Part shown: one piece after another, positions 33,040-45,308 of the stretch
Numbering within the stretch: the first letter of the stretch is position 1
How the letters are laid out: each line of letters opens with the position of its first letter
NCBI RefSeq assembly: GCF_910592395.1
Contig: NC_088313.1
Location: forward strand, 9,054,501-9,118,500
DNA from: Lineus longissimus
Lineage: Eukaryota; Nemertea; Pilidiophora; Heteronemertea; Lineidae
Length of the DNA: 64,000 bases
Direction of reading: 5' to 3'
Notes under the pieces: generated by a model
What the model saw: only the letters and a program-made list of their open reading frames with translations
The model's database searches: none
What the model was told of the DNA's origin: nothing
Translations under genes and position numbers: made by a program

Positions 33040-33483
33040 GAGACAAGACCACTAATGAATATTCATAGGTTGGAGGGTCCAGGCCTATCTATTAGACGAG
33101 TGCATGTTTTTTACTCTCAAGTACATATTTGGAGAGGTATTGACAAAATATTTGTTGTGGCAAGTCTACAGATATAAAGAAATTATTTGATGAAAAAATT
33201 AATTTCGAATTTTGCTAATTGGGTAATAGGGGGCGTGTTTTGAGTTTTTTCTGCCAGTTGGCTGAAAAGAGTGGAAATATCAAAGTCTGTCTAATTTGTC
33301 GATTAAAAAAAAATTTCCGTGGTCAATCACCATTTTATTTTTCACCATTTACTTGCCCGACTGTCCGGAATAACATAATCTAAATTTCAGATTCACAACA
33401 CCACGCGTTCTTTGATGCGTCGCGGTCAAACATTGACAATTTAACTGCTAAAAGGCTTAAAAAATCAATTGTGGTCTTGTCTC
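33040..33483. mobile_element. 444-bp foldback/MITE unit (type M), seven copies
   Basis: Type copy of the M unit. Termini are GAGACAAGACCAC and its complement, with no coding capacity. Interior marks are TAATTGGGTAATAGGGGGCG and GATGCGTCGCGGTCAAACAT. M3 and M6 form a diverged subtype with a different stretch before GATGCGTCGCGG. M7 is 12 bp shorter. Outer flanks (TGAC left, GACT right) hint at a GAC target duplication, unproven. Confidence 0.8.
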
Positions 33484-36400
33484 TATTTACACTACATTTT
33501 GGGTCAATTTAGTGAAAAATTTGAATGTGCTCAAATCACTCTAATTCATTTAGAATATTGTATTGCTGATGATTTAAGGTCAAAACAAGCTAAAATAATG
33601 AGAAAAAAACTTAATTTGACCCAAATAAGAGTCAACCTAACCCCGGTCTAAGTTCGGTTTCATTTTTACAAGTCTTGTTGTGTTGCCATTCATTTTGTAA
33701 TTTCTTTGAAACTACTTAGGCCTTGATTCTGAAAGTTGTGCCCTAAGCAGCAAAGATATTCCTAAATCACATCCTAAAGTTTCAGCTCCATAGCTTGCTT
33801 ATTCTGGCCAGGGCAGGTCTTTGAATTTGGTGCTGTTGGGTGCAAAATCATGACTTTTTGTCGATTTTGTCCTCTTTCGTCGCTTTGGCACAGTTGTACC
33901 ACTCTTTGAAATGTCTCTCATTTCTCCAAAAATGTCCAGATATGACTTTCCTTTGTTGGAGAGTTGTGGAATGTCATGTACATTAGTTTGAAAAAAATCT
34001 CAAAATGTTAACCCCTGAAATGTACCTTATTTACACTACATTTTGGGTCAATTTAGTGAAAAATTTGAATGTGCTCAAATCACTCTAATTCATTTAGAAT
34101 ATTGTATTGCTGATGATTTAAGGTCAAAACAAGCTAAAATAATGAGAAAAAAACTTAATTTGACCCAAATAAGAGTCAACCTAACCCCGGTCTAAGTTCG
34201 GTTTCATTTTTACAAGTCTTGTTGTGTTGCCATTCATTTTGTAATTTCTTTGAAACTACTTAGGCCTTGATTCTGAAAGTTGTGCCCTAAGCAGCAAAGA
34301 TATTCCTAAATCACATCCTAAAGTTTCAGCTCCATAGCTTGCTTATTCTGGCCAGGGCAGGTCTTTGAATTTGGTGCTGTTGGGTGCAAAATCATGACTT
34401 TTTGTCGATTTTGTCCTCTTTCGTCGCTTTGGCACAGTTGTACCACTCTTTGAAATGTCTCTCATTTCTCCAAAAATGTCCAGATATGACTTTCCTTTGT
34501 TGGAGAGTTGTGGAATGTCATGTACATTAGTTTGAAAAAAATCTCAAAATGTTAACCCCTGAAATGTACCTTCATTGAGACAAGACCACTAATGAATATT
34601 CATAGGTTGGAGGGTCCAGGCCTATCTATTAGACGAGTGCATGTTTTTTACTCTCAAGTACATATTTGGAGAGGTATTGACAAAATATTTGTTGTGGCAA
34701 GTCTACAGATATAAAGAAATTATTTGATGAAAAAATTAATTTCGAATTTTGCTAATTGGGTAATAGGGGGCGTGTTTTGAGTTTTTTCTCCCAGTTGGCT
34801 GAAAAGAGTGGAAATATCAAAGTCTGTCTAATTTGTCGATTAAAAAAAAATTTCCGTGGTCAATCACCATTATATTTTTCACCATTTACTTGCCCGACTG
34901 TCCGGAATAACATAATCTAAATTTCAGATTCACAACACCACGCGTTCTTTGATGCGTCGCGGTCAAACATTGACAATTTAACTGCTAAAAGGCTTAAAAA
35001 ATCAATTGTGGTCTTGTCTCACGAGACAAGACCACTAATGAATATTCATAGGTTGGAGGGTCGAGGCCTATCAATTAGACGAGTGCATGTTTTTAACTCT
35101 CTAGTACATATTTGGAGAGGTATTGAAAAAATATTTGTTGTGGCAAGTCTACAGATATAAAGAAATTATTTAATGAAAAAATTAATTTCGAATTTTGATA
35201 ATTGGGTAATAGGGGGCGTGTTATGAGTTTTTCCTGCCAGTTGGCTGAAAAGAGTGGAAATATCAAAGTCTGTCTAATTTGTCGATTATAAAAAAATTTC
35301 CGTGGTCAATCACCATTTTAAATCGCACCAGTTACTCGCAAGACTAACCCATATATCATATCCGAATTTCAGTTTCACTACTTGACACATTCTTTGATGC
35401 GTCGCGGTCAAACATCGACAATTTAACTGCTAAAAGGCTTAAAAAATCAATTGTGGTCTTGTCTCTGACTGAGACAAGACCACTAATGAATATTCATAGG
35501 TTGGAGGGTCGAGGCCTATCTATTAGACGAGTGCATGTTTTTTACTCTCAAGTACATATTTGGAGAGGTATTGAAAAAATATTTGTTGTGGCAAGTCTAC
35601 AGATATAAAGAAATAATTTGATGAAAAAATTAATTTCGAATTTTGCTAATTGGGTAATAGGGGGCGTGTTTTGAGTTTTTTCTGCCAGTTGGCTGAAAAG
35701 AGTGGAAATATCAAAGTCTGTCTAATTTGTCGATTAAAAAAAAATTTCCGTGGTCAATCACCATTTTATTTTTCACCATTTACTTGCCCGACTGTCCGGA
35801 ATAACATAATCTAAATTTCAGATTCACAACACCACGCGTTCTTTGATGCGTCGCGGTCAAACATTGACAATTTAACTGCTAAAAGGCTTAAAAAATCAAT
35901 TGTGGTCTTGTCTCTATTTACACTACATTTTGGGTCAATTTAGTGAAAAATTTGAATGTGCTCAAATCACTCTAATTCATTTAGAATATTGTATTGCTGA
36001 TGATTTAAGGTCAAAACAAGCTAAAATAATGAGAAAAAAACTTAATTTGACCCAAATAAGAGTCAACCTAACCCCGGTCTAAGTTCGGTTTCATTTTTAC
36101 AAGTCTTGTTGTGTTGCCATTCATTTTGTAATTTCTTTGAAACTACTTAGGCCTTGATTCTGAAAGTTGTGCCCTAAGCAGCAAAGATATTCCTAAATCA
36201 CATCCTAAAGTTTCAGCTCCATAGCTTGCTTATTCTGGCCAGGGCAGGTCTTTGAATTTGGTGCTGTTGGGTGCAAAATCATGACTTTTTGTCGATTTTG
36301 TCCTCTTTCGTCGCTTTGGCACAGTTGTACCACTCTTTGAAATGTCTCTCATTTCTCCAAAAATGTCCAGATATGACTTTCCTTTGTTGGAGAGTTGTGG

Positions 36401-37789
36401 AATGTCATGTACATTAGTTTGAAAAAAATCTCAAAATGTTAACCCCTGAAATGTACCTTCATTGAGACAAGACCACTAATGAATATTCATAGGTTGGAGG
36501 GTCCAGGCCTATCTATTAGACGAGTGCATGTTTTTTACTCTCAAGTACATATTTGGAGAGGTATTGACAAAATATTTGTTGTGGCAAGTCTACAGATATA
36601 AAGAAATTATTTGATGAAAAAATTAATTTCGAATTTTGCTAATTGGGTAATAGGGGGCGTGTTTTGAGTTTTTTCTCCCAGTTGGCTGAAAAGAGTGGAA
36701 ATATCAAAGTCTGTCTAATTTGTCGATTAAAAAAAAATTTCCGTGGTCAATCACCATTATATTTTTCACCATTTACTTGCCCGACTGTCCGGAATAACAT
36801 AATCTAAATTTCAGATTCACAACACCACGCGTTCTTTGATGCGTCGCGGTCAAACATTGACAATTTAACTGCTAAAAGGCTTAAAAAATCAATTGTGGTC
36901 TTGTCTCACGAGACAAGACCACTAATGAATATTCATAGGTTGGAGGGTCGAGGCCTATCAATTAGACGAGTGCATGTTTTTAACTCTCTAGTACATATTT
37001 GGAGAGGTATTGAAAAAATATTTGTTGTGGCAAGTCTACAGATATAAAGAAATTATTTAATGAAAAAATTAATTTCGAATTTTGATAATTGGGTAATAGG
37101 GGGCGTGTTATGAGTTTTTCCTGCCAGTTGGCTGAAAAGAGTGGAAATATCAAAGTCTGTCTAATTTGTCGATTATAAAAAAATTTCCGTGGTCAATCAC
37201 CATTTTAAATCGCACCAGTTACTCGCAAGACTAACCCATATATCATATCCGAATTTCAGTTTCACTACTTGACACATTCTTTGATGCGTCGCGGTCAAAC
37301 ATCGACAATTTAACTGCTAAAAGGCTTAAAAAATCAATTGTGGTCTTGTCTCTGACTGAGACAAGACCACTAATGAATATTCATAGGTTGGAGGGTCGAG
37401 GCCTATCTATTAGACGAGTGCATGTTTTTTACTCTCAAGTACATATTTGGAGAGGTATTGAAAAAATATTTGTTGTGGCAAGTCTACAGATATAAAGAAA
37501 TAATTTGATGAAAAAATTAATTTCGAATTTTGCTAATTGGGTAATAGGGGGCGTGTTTTGAGTTTTTCCTGCCAGTTGGCTGAAAAGAGTGGAAATATCA
37601 AAGTCTGTCTAATTTGTCGATTATCAAAAAATTTCCGTGGTCAATCACCATTTTATTTTTCACCATTTACTTGCCCGACTGTCCGGAATAACATAATCTA
37701 AATTTCAGATTCACAACACCACGCGTCGCGGTCAAACATTGACAATTTAACTGCTAAAAGGCTTAAAAAATCAATTGTGGTCTTGTCTC
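33040..37789. repeat. Higher-order array of foldback elements (M) and 544-bp units (B)
   Basis: Order: M1 33040-33483, B1 33484-34027, B2 34028-34571, M2 34577-35020, M3 35023-35465, M4 35471-35914, B3 35915-36458, M5 36464-36907, M6 36910-37352, M7 37358-37789. M-B-M-M repeats with a period of 1887 bp (M2 to M5, M3 to M6 and M4 to M7 are each 1887 bp apart); the first block has an extra B. Matching copies are almost identical, implying a recent duplication. Each M has 13-bp perfect terminal inverted repeats (GAGACAAGACCAC / GTGGTCTTGTCTC). Confidence 0.92.
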
Positions 37790-38152
37790 GACTCGATTTC
37801 TTGTCATTAAAATCGGCTCACTGCACATTGGCCAGGTATGTATGAATAGAATTTACTTGATATACGCAATAAATATAACTAGTAGAACACATAGAAGTGG
37901 TTGATAGTCTTGATTTCATCTTACCTTGAAAATCCTAGGTCACTTTTGGTCGTTGTGACAGCGATGTCACATCGGGTCTTAGTGGTCACAGTGTACATGT
38001 ACACAAAATGTACAGTGCACATGTATATATCCTTTATCAATGTTCCTGTTCAAGGCTTTTGACTTTTAATAGAAGTGCAATGCATCCTACCCTTGTAAGG
38101 GACCTTCTGGCACCCCTGATAGCTGATCTAATATTTTGTCCTTTATTTCAGG
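37790..38152 (+). other. piggyBac internal sequence upstream of the transposase
   Basis: Contains TGTGACAGCGATGTCACATC around 37958, similar to the subterminal TGTGACATATATGTAACA motif, and ends in TTATTTCAG directly before the ATG, a possible 3' splice site of a leader intron. Confidence 0.4.
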
Positions 38153-41100
38153 ATGAATCGCCCGGGCCGTATGAGTGTACAAGATGTCTTAGATGCCATA
38201 GATGGTGAGGACAGTGAATTTGAAGGTTGTGAGTCGGAGGATAGTGATGACGATGATCAAGATTACACTAACGATGCTGATGACGGGGATGATGATATTT
38301 CTTCACAAAGTTCGGGTTCGGACGATTTCAGTGATGAGGATGACATTCCGTTGGCAACCCTGGCAGCAAGAGCAACCACATCAAAAAAGAAGAAACAAGG
38401 CCAAGGGAATAAAGCAACTCAGTCATGGATAGACAAGGACTTTGACCCACCTGATACAACATTTCTCGGTAAAGAAATAGAATATCCAGCGGACACTGAC
38501 ATTCCTTCGCCATACTACTATTTCAAAAAGTTCATTACTGATGAGATGCTTGAACTTTGTGTGGAGCAAACTAACATGTACAGTGTCGAGAAAGGTGGTA
38601 AGTCCGCCAATCTCACCAAGAAAGAGCTTGAACAAGTGTTGGGAATGGTCTTGCGAATGGGTCTAATGCAGATGTCGGGAAATCGTGCATATTGGGAACA
38701 AGATTCCAGATATCCTGCTGTGGCAGATATCATGGGTCGTAACCGATTCTCATATTTGCTTACTGTCCTCCATTTCGTAGACAACAACGCAGTAACAGAT
38801 GATCAAAAAAAGGACAAGATCTGGAAGATTCGGCCCTGGATAGATGAGTTTCGTGACCACTGCCGGACTGTGGTGCCAGAAGAACACAATTCTATCGATG
38901 AACAAATGATCCCCTTCAAGGGGAAACGGAGCCCTATCAAGCAGTACGTGAAGGGTAGGCCTCACTCTACTGAGACTGGAATACTTTGTCACTTTGATGT
39001 TTACCAAGGAGGGGATGGAAAGAAAACTGAACTCGGTATGGGGGGAGATGTCGTAACCAAGCTGTGTGAAACTCTGCCCAAACATCAAAACTACAAGGTG
39101 TTTGCAGATAACTTCTTCACTTCGGTGAAACTCGCAGCAAAGTTACTAGAGAGCGGCATTCTATATGTTGGGACTGTAAGGAAAAACCGCTTAGGTGTAT
39201 GTCCTTTTACATCTGACAAGCTTATGGAAAGGAAAGGTCGTGGTACAATGGAAAGCTTCGTTGAGAACAACTCAAATGTCGTGGCTGTAAAATGGTACGA
39301 CAACAAGGCTGTAACCTTACTCTCGACTTACGCAGGAGAACAACCAAGCGACAAGTGTAAGTGATGGAACAAGAAAGATGAAACGGCCAGGGGCCATTGT
39401 GCTCACCGTAAGTATTTTTAGTAGACAGTTACAGAAAGTGCTACAGTATGTAGGCCTCTCATAATTTATACATGCATCTGTGACCAGTTCAGAGCCGGCC
39501 CTGGCCAAGTGGTGAATCTGAGACTTGTGGTTCCAAGCTTGTAGAGTCTAGGTGAAAATGATAGTGAAGAAACTGTGCCACTCCATGACAATGGTGAATA
39601 TATTTTTAACTTTGACCTCAGTGACCCTGACAGGTAGGTCAAATAACAAACCAGGGTGATATGTGATGTAGACACATCCACCTGACCATAACAATTTCAT
39701 CACTCGTTACACTACAGCAATCGGCAAAAAACGATTTCCAAGATGGCCACCTAATTAAATCTATGGCACCAAATAAATCAAAAAATGAAGAAAATGTAAG
39801 ATAGAACTCAGAAAAGAAAAAAGGAAAAGATGAAAAATAAAAATATTTTTGGCTGTCCTTGACCGGGGTTTGAACTCACGACCTTTGGATTGCCACAATA
39901 CGAGGAAAAACCCACAAAACATGCAATTTCGGCCATATTTGAATTCCGATCTGGCTGAAACTTGGCATACAAATAGTGGCTTCTTAGATGCATCATTACA
40001 CAAAATTAAAACTCTTTACATTGAACAACGACAAAACGTACCAAGAACGGTAAAGTTTTCAACTTTGACCTCTGTGAACTTGAAAGGTGGGTCAAATCAA
40101 ATACCCGTAAGATATGTGATGTATCCTTGCTGGGAGTACCTACCATGAAACTTTTATCAAAAACAAATCAGTAATAAGCGAGAAATCACACTTTTTGAGT
40201 TTTGAGTTTGGGCCCCCTGGTGGCCAAGTCAATAATCAGACCGAACCAAAATTCAGTGTAAAAGGTCAACTGACCTAGGGGGTCATTTGTTCAAAGTTTC
40301 AAGTTCATAACTGTTGCGGTTGAGAAACGTGCCATAGTTACACTCAAACGGCAAATTTACGCCATTTGACCTCTGCGACCTTAAAAAGTAGGTCAAATCC
40401 GAAAAATCGTGCAACATCTAAGGTAACCTTGCTAGGGGTCCCTGCCATAAAAATTTCATCAAAAACAATTTGCTAATAAGCAGGCTATTGCACTTCTTAC
40501 TTTTTCTGTTTTGGCCCCCTGGTGACAAAGTCAAGAATCAGATCAGGCTGAAATTCAGCACCAGAGGTTATCTGATATAGGGGGTTATATGTACCAAGTT
40601 TCAAGCTCATAGCTTTGATGGTTGAGAAGCGTGCCATAGTTACACTCAAACGGCCAATTCACGCCATTTGACCTCTGCGACCTTGAAAAGTAGATCAAAT
40701 TAAAAACCCGTAAGATATATGATGTATCCTTGCTATGAGTACCTACCACAAAAGTTTTATCGAAAACAAGTCACTAATAAGCGAGATATCACACTTTTTA
40801 GATATCCACATTTAGCCCCCTGGTGGCCAAGTACAGAATCAGATCGGACAGAAATTTAGTGTCACGGGTCATCTGGCCTAGGGGGTCATGTGTACAAAGT
40901 TTTAAGTTCATAGGCCCAGCGGTTAAAAAACGTGCCACTGTTTTTGAACTAGGATACGACGGACGACGACGACGACGACGACGGACACTGCGGTATCGTA
41001 TAGACTCCCCTACGGTGAGCCAAAAAGAAGTTCATAGAGGTGGATCGCCCCTTCATTATCAAGGAGTACAACCGCTTCATGGGGGGCATTGATCTCATCG

Positions 41101-41546
41101 ATGCATGTGTGGCCAGGTACAAGTATCATATATGATCACGAAGGTGGTACTTGTACCTGTTCTGGCAAACCATCATCTTGGCTGTGGTAAACGCCTGGAT
41201 GAAATATCGTAGGCGCTGTAGAGGTACGGGAATCGACAAGCCATTACGGCAGCGCAAGTTCCAAGCAGAGATCGCGACCTGTCTCGTGTTGGTCAATACA
41301 ACACGGAAAGTAGGGAGGCCATCATTGGATTCACCTCCGCCAACACCAGTGCCACCAAAGAGAGTCCGTCACGCGCCTCCGACAGATGTTCAAAAGGATA
41401 ATCTTGGACACTGGCCGGTGAAGTGTGAAAAGCGTGGCAGGTGCAAAGTTTGCACTGTCAACAACACCGACACACTTTGTGAAAAGTGTGATGTCCGACT
41501 TTGCTTTACCCGTGAGCGAAACTGTTTCAAAGCATTTCACTGCTAG
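38153..41546 (+). pseudogene. piggyBac transposase split by a repeat insertion
   Basis: ATG at 38153 follows a splice-like TTTCAG. An acidic N-terminus (residues 1-70) precedes the catalytic domain. The DDD Asp are SIDEQM (38897-38899), FADNFF (39107-39109) and, after the insertion, GGIDLID (41091-41093). The frame stops at TGA 39362-39364 (K-stop-WNKKD). It is then interrupted by the dispersed repeat 39378-41027 and resumes at KKFIEVDRPFIIKEYNRFMG. A second TGA follows KYHI at about 41133. Both TGAs sit where CGA (Arg) is expected, consistent with C-to-T decay. The Cys-rich end (CKVCTVNN, CEKC) reaches TAG at 41546. Not functional. Confidence 0.88.
39378..41027 (+). repeat. 1.65-kb dispersed repeat inserted in the transposase
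   Basis: Starts ATGAAACGGCCAGGGGCCAT and ends GGTGAGCCAAAAAG; 5' GCTCACC and 3' GGTGAGC are complementary. Three modules of about 300 bp start near 40203, 40503 and 40815 with GGCCCCCTGGTGGCCAAGT. On the minus strand about 39850-39920 resembles a tRNA 3' half (GGTCGTGAGTTCAAACCCCG, B-box-like), suggesting tRNA-derived SINE content. Nearly identical to 58361-59999, so it was mobile recently. No transposase or RT encoded. Confidence 0.85.
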
Positions 41547-41695
41547 AAACTTCTGACAATCAGAAACTGCTGACGATCAGAAACTGCGGACAATCAGAAA
41601 CTGCTGACAATCAGAAACTACTGACAATCAGAAACGGCTGACATTCAGAAACTACTGACAATCAGAAACTGCTGACATTCAGAAACCGTTCAACG
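41546..41695. repeat. 18-bp minisatellite, about eight copies
   Basis: Tandem GACAATCAGAAACTGCT variants immediately after the transposase stop, inside the piggyBac 3' region. Confidence 0.85.
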
Positions 41696-42100
41696 AAATC
41701 TCTACAGAACAATTCTAGAATGATATCCGTGAGAGCAAAACATGACATTTAGGCTACCCTATAGGCCCCTATGCATAAATTGTTAGTCAAGGGACCAAGA
41801 CAGTTCATAGTTACATTATAGTTCATAGTTCCATTATATTTGTTAATCTTTCTATCTGAGTTGAGTTACACAAAAATGGTGTCATTTAAACCCAATGTGA
41901 CATATATGTAACAGGGCCTAAAAAGACCATTTTTGACCCAATAAAAAATTTGAAGCTAAAACTGTGTTTGCTGATGCCCAAATAGTATATTCTATGCAGG
42001 AAATAATTTTAGGCAAGGTATTAGTACCCTTGGGTCTAAGAGGGTTAAGGCATTGCGAATTCTCACAGCATTGTTTTCTATCCCTTTGCCTGCAGATCTC

Positions 42101-42938
42101 TTAATCTACATTATCACATTCATCTGGATACCAGTTCCTTTTGAATACCTCCTTGAAAGTTTCACACATATTATGAAGTACAACACATGCCCCAATGATG
42201 TTATTCACGTGTTCAAGTTTTACATCACAATGCTTCAATAGTATTCGCCACCTTCCTTTAAGTCATAAAAAGCGTTTTCAACCACCGTTCTCGCTCTGCT
42301 CAAACGATAGTTGAAATGAACCTGCTGCCTTGTAAGTCGTCCATTGTCTGGGTAAGGTTTCATACAGAATGACATAAGGTGCAAAGGAATTTCCACGTCG
42401 CTGCAAAACTCCGTCCAATCAGGGAGAAGGTCTCCATTTTCAGCAGATTCGTAAATCTGTGAGAGACAAAAACACGTGCATCATGTACACTACCAGGCCA
42501 GCCAATGTTAACATCTATAAATTTGTAGTGAGAATCTACTAATCCTTGCAGAAGGACACTGTACCGCTGTTTTCGGTTAAAATAGTCAATTGGGCTGTGC
42601 GTGGGGGCCAGAATTTCTATGTGAGATCCATCAATTGCACCCACACACTGTGGGTAGCCCCACTTCACTTTGAACAATTCTACAATTTCCTTCAACTCAT
42701 TGTTTTTTGGAAACTTTACAAATCTTGGTAAAAGAATATCAACTATTGCCTGACAAGTTTCATTCACAATACGAACTACAGAACACTGTGCGATTCCAAA
42801 CAGATGTCCAATGGTTCGGAACTCGACATTCGTTGAAAGCTTCCCTAGTATAACGGCTACACTTCGTTCAGTTTCTATAGATTTCCTCAAATGAGTATCC
42901 ATCTTTTCTATTCGTTGTCGTAGGGCATCACATATAAA
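42101..42938 (-). pseudogene. PIF/Harbinger (HARBI1-like) transposase remnant
   Basis: Read on the minus strand, a possible acceptor TTTTTTACAG precedes FICDALRQRIEKMDTHLRKS. The DDE_Tnp_4 domain follows with Asp in GAIDGSHIE and in DVNIGWPGSVHDARVF. Near 42480 the frame shifts to continue as IYESAENGDLLPDWTEF. The third acidic residue is in RTVVENAFYDLKG, where another frame change occurs (about 42270). The C-terminus has ACVVLHNMCETFKEVF and ends at TAA 42101. It abuts the piggyBac TTAA at 42045-42048. The helix-turn-helix start is partly retained (FRTIGHLFGIAQCSVVRIV). At least two frameshifts make it inactive. Confidence 0.85.
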
Positions 42939-43299
42939 CTGTAAAAAAGAAAGAAAAATGAATAAGTATGCAAATTATGTTGTTAATCACAAATTTGTAA
43001 GTGCTAGTCACAATTATACCCACGAAAGTTTGCAATATTGTTATTACAGATAAATGCATGTTAATCAAGTTACAATTTCATATTGAATTTATTAAATTTA
43101 AATGTTCTATATTTTAAAACTGAGCTTTAGTCACATCCGACCATGACATCGCATGACTGTAGGTTAACCCACTTCATATATATCTTCTGTTTTGATACAA
43201 GTTTGATAAATTTTAATGTTGATAGATGTACAGGGTAGTCCAGTAGAAATGTCCACCATATGCAAATGTCCATGAATGAACATGACTGTGCAGGCAGTG
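42939..43299. other. No gene recognised
   Basis: AT-rich sequence between the Harbinger remnant and the LINE; may contain an upstream Harbinger exon that I cannot identify. Confidence 0.4.
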
Positions 43300-43717
43300 A
43301 GTGGTAAGACTACATTTTAATGGACCACCCTTTCATCATTTCATTTCATTATTCATTCATCATTGGTGCTATTCGCTTTTGTGTGCTATTGGATGTGCTT
43401 TCTGTGTGTGGATCTGTGCTAAGCGTTTGTGTGCTTTGTGGATTATCGTATATTTCACCTGGATTACTGTGTGCTCGCCTAGTTTTGTGTGCTTTTGCAT
43501 TACATATTGTGGTTCAAGTGTGCCTGGCTATTGTTTGTTGTGCGCATTTCTGGAGTGGTGTCCGCGGATTTCTCAGTATTGTGTTTCTGTCACTCGGATT
43601 TCACTGTGTTGTGTTTTGCTGTGTTAGTTTGTGTGTATTTCCGTTCATATAGTGTGTGCTTGTGTGTTTTTTTGCAACAGTGAAATAGTTCTTCTCAGAA
43701 TAAGTCACTATTCAATC

Positions 43718-45252
43718 ATGGATTCTCGTCGTCCCGTTGCTCGTTTGAGTCACACTGCTTTTCTTCTCTTGGAATCCCCCACATCTACCGCCTATATCAT
43801 GCAGAAGTTCAAGAAATCACTCCCCGACGTCACGATCACTAACGCTATCCACGTTAACCCAAAGCTGTTCCGATTATCCTTTGATTTTAAGCGTGATGTG
43901 AATAAAGCCCTGAAGAACTTTTTAAGCCGATGCATCCCTGGTGCCCGTCTAGAACCACCCAGATGAGCTGTAAGCCGTATCTCAAATGGCCAGAGTTGTG
44001 TTATCATCACCAACGTTCCTACCGACCTCACCGAAAATGCAATCGCTGATCTTCTCCTAAAGGAACGTATAAACATTGTTGCCGCTAAAAGGATCATCTT
44101 GGCCAAAACGGGCAATACGACAAATCTCGTTCGAATAACCCCTACCGATCAAGACATCGTTTCAAAACTTATCATACAGGATACATTCGCTGTGGACCGG
44201 ACAACCACTTCTATACTGAGGCCCCTCGACACCGTGTTCTCCCTACGAGATGCTACAACTGCCAGGGTTACGACCACGTTTCGTCTTTAAGTACCAAACC
44301 CCGCCGTTATCCAATGTGTTCAAAGGATCATCAACAGTCCGATGCCTGCCATGACCCCACGCGATGTGCGAACTGCGATGGTGACCACTCCGCCTCCAGC
44401 TCAAAGTGCCCTGTTTGGATCGCCAAACTGCAGGAGAAGAAGGCCCATACGCGATTCCGTTCGACTCCAACATCTCGTACTCAGCATGGCCCTCCTCCAC
44501 CGTCTCGACCTCAGCATGCCACGACTCCTTCTTCGTCTGCAACGGTCTCACGGAAAGAATTCGACCTCCTGGTTTCACATGTTGACTCTATTTAGAGATG
44601 TGCTCGAGGAGAAATCGCTGACTTACAAAACACATTCGATGAACGCAAACAGGAGGACGACGAATGGTCCCATAAAATGGTTGTGGACTTACAAAATTTC
44701 GAAGAGGATTTCTTGACACTCCGTGAACACTGCATCAGCCAACAGGAAGAGATCGAGACGCTTAAAGCCACAATCGCATCCATTAAGTCAGCAGAAACAC
44801 CGTCCGTCCCATTCGTCCAATCGATGCAACAAATTATTGGTGATGCCCTATCGGACTCTCTAGCAGACACGAGCAACGTCGTTTTCTCTGATGTCGTTAA
44901 TCGTATTGACTCCCTCCTCGACGACAAGATTGCATCAAGAATCAAACTTAGAGCAAGCCGTAAGAAACGTGCCGCCTCATCTCCAGCCAATGATGAACGA
45001 GCAACCAAGACCGCCAACACAGTGATGAGTCCACCCATCCAGCTTCACAGTCCTGTCATCGTGGATGTCCTTTCCGTTCCATGTATGAACCAGCCGACAC
45101 CCGATGCCTCAATCAACGTTGATAACGCGATCGCCACCTCCACCCCTTGTGATGTTTCTACCCACGCAGTCCTCAGGTCCGTCGTCAAATCCATCTCACC
45201 AGCAGGCCTTCCACGTAAAACGATGTGTCCCACGGGTGAATCGCACCAGTAA
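43718..45252 (+). pseudogene. LINE ORF1 (gag-like, zinc knuckles), frame-broken
   Basis: ATG at 43718 (MDSRRPVARLSHTAFLLLES). A first stop near 43964 is followed by frame changes. An RNA-binding-like region (VIITNVPTDLTENAIADLLL) precedes CYNCQGYDH and MCSKDHQQSDAC, CANCDGDHSASSSKC, the tandem CCHC knuckles typical of Jockey/I-clade ORF1. The last part (44677-45252) is a Glu/Leu-rich probable coiled coil (REHCISQQEEIETLKATIAS) and a basic stretch (KLRASRKKRAAS). Its role would be nucleic-acid chaperone/RNP formation. Confidence 0.75.
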
Positions 45253-45308
45253 AGACTTCGGTATAGGAACTTTCACATTCGCATCTCGGCTGTTATCCTG
45301 ACCCTAAC

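Larger units (their letters stand above)
32828..42048 (+). mobile_element. 9.2-kb composite piggyBac element with nested repeats
   Basis: TTAA at 32828-32831 and 42045-42048 bound matching termini: TTAACCCTCTTAGACCC on the left and GGGTCTAAGAGGGTTAA on the right, a perfect 17-base inverted pair including TTAA. The subterminal motif TGTGACATATATGTAACA occurs at both ends (about 32849 and 41898). Inside are the foldback array (33040-37789), a piggyBac transposase (from 38153) and the repeat that splits it (39378-41027). The boundaries make this a single original insertion later swollen by nested elements. Confidence 0.88.

Noticed and set aside
33469-33651. Identical 60-residue ORFs at 33469 and 35900
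   Set aside because: They straddle the M/B unit boundary and are identical only because of the 1887-bp duplication; no start context or domain.
39848-39920. A functional tRNA gene on the minus strand
   Set aside because: Only the 3' half resembles a tRNA; no paired acceptor stem or clear A box, and it sits inside a mobile repeat.
39466-40003. Minus-strand ORFs repeated at 39466-40003 and 58472-58979
   Set aside because: Shadow frames of the 1.65-kb dispersed repeat; they differ by indels between copies.
42945-43700. T/G-rich ORFs at 43301-43683 as membrane proteins
   Set aside because: Hydrophobic appearance comes from TG-rich LINE leader sequence in several frames at once.
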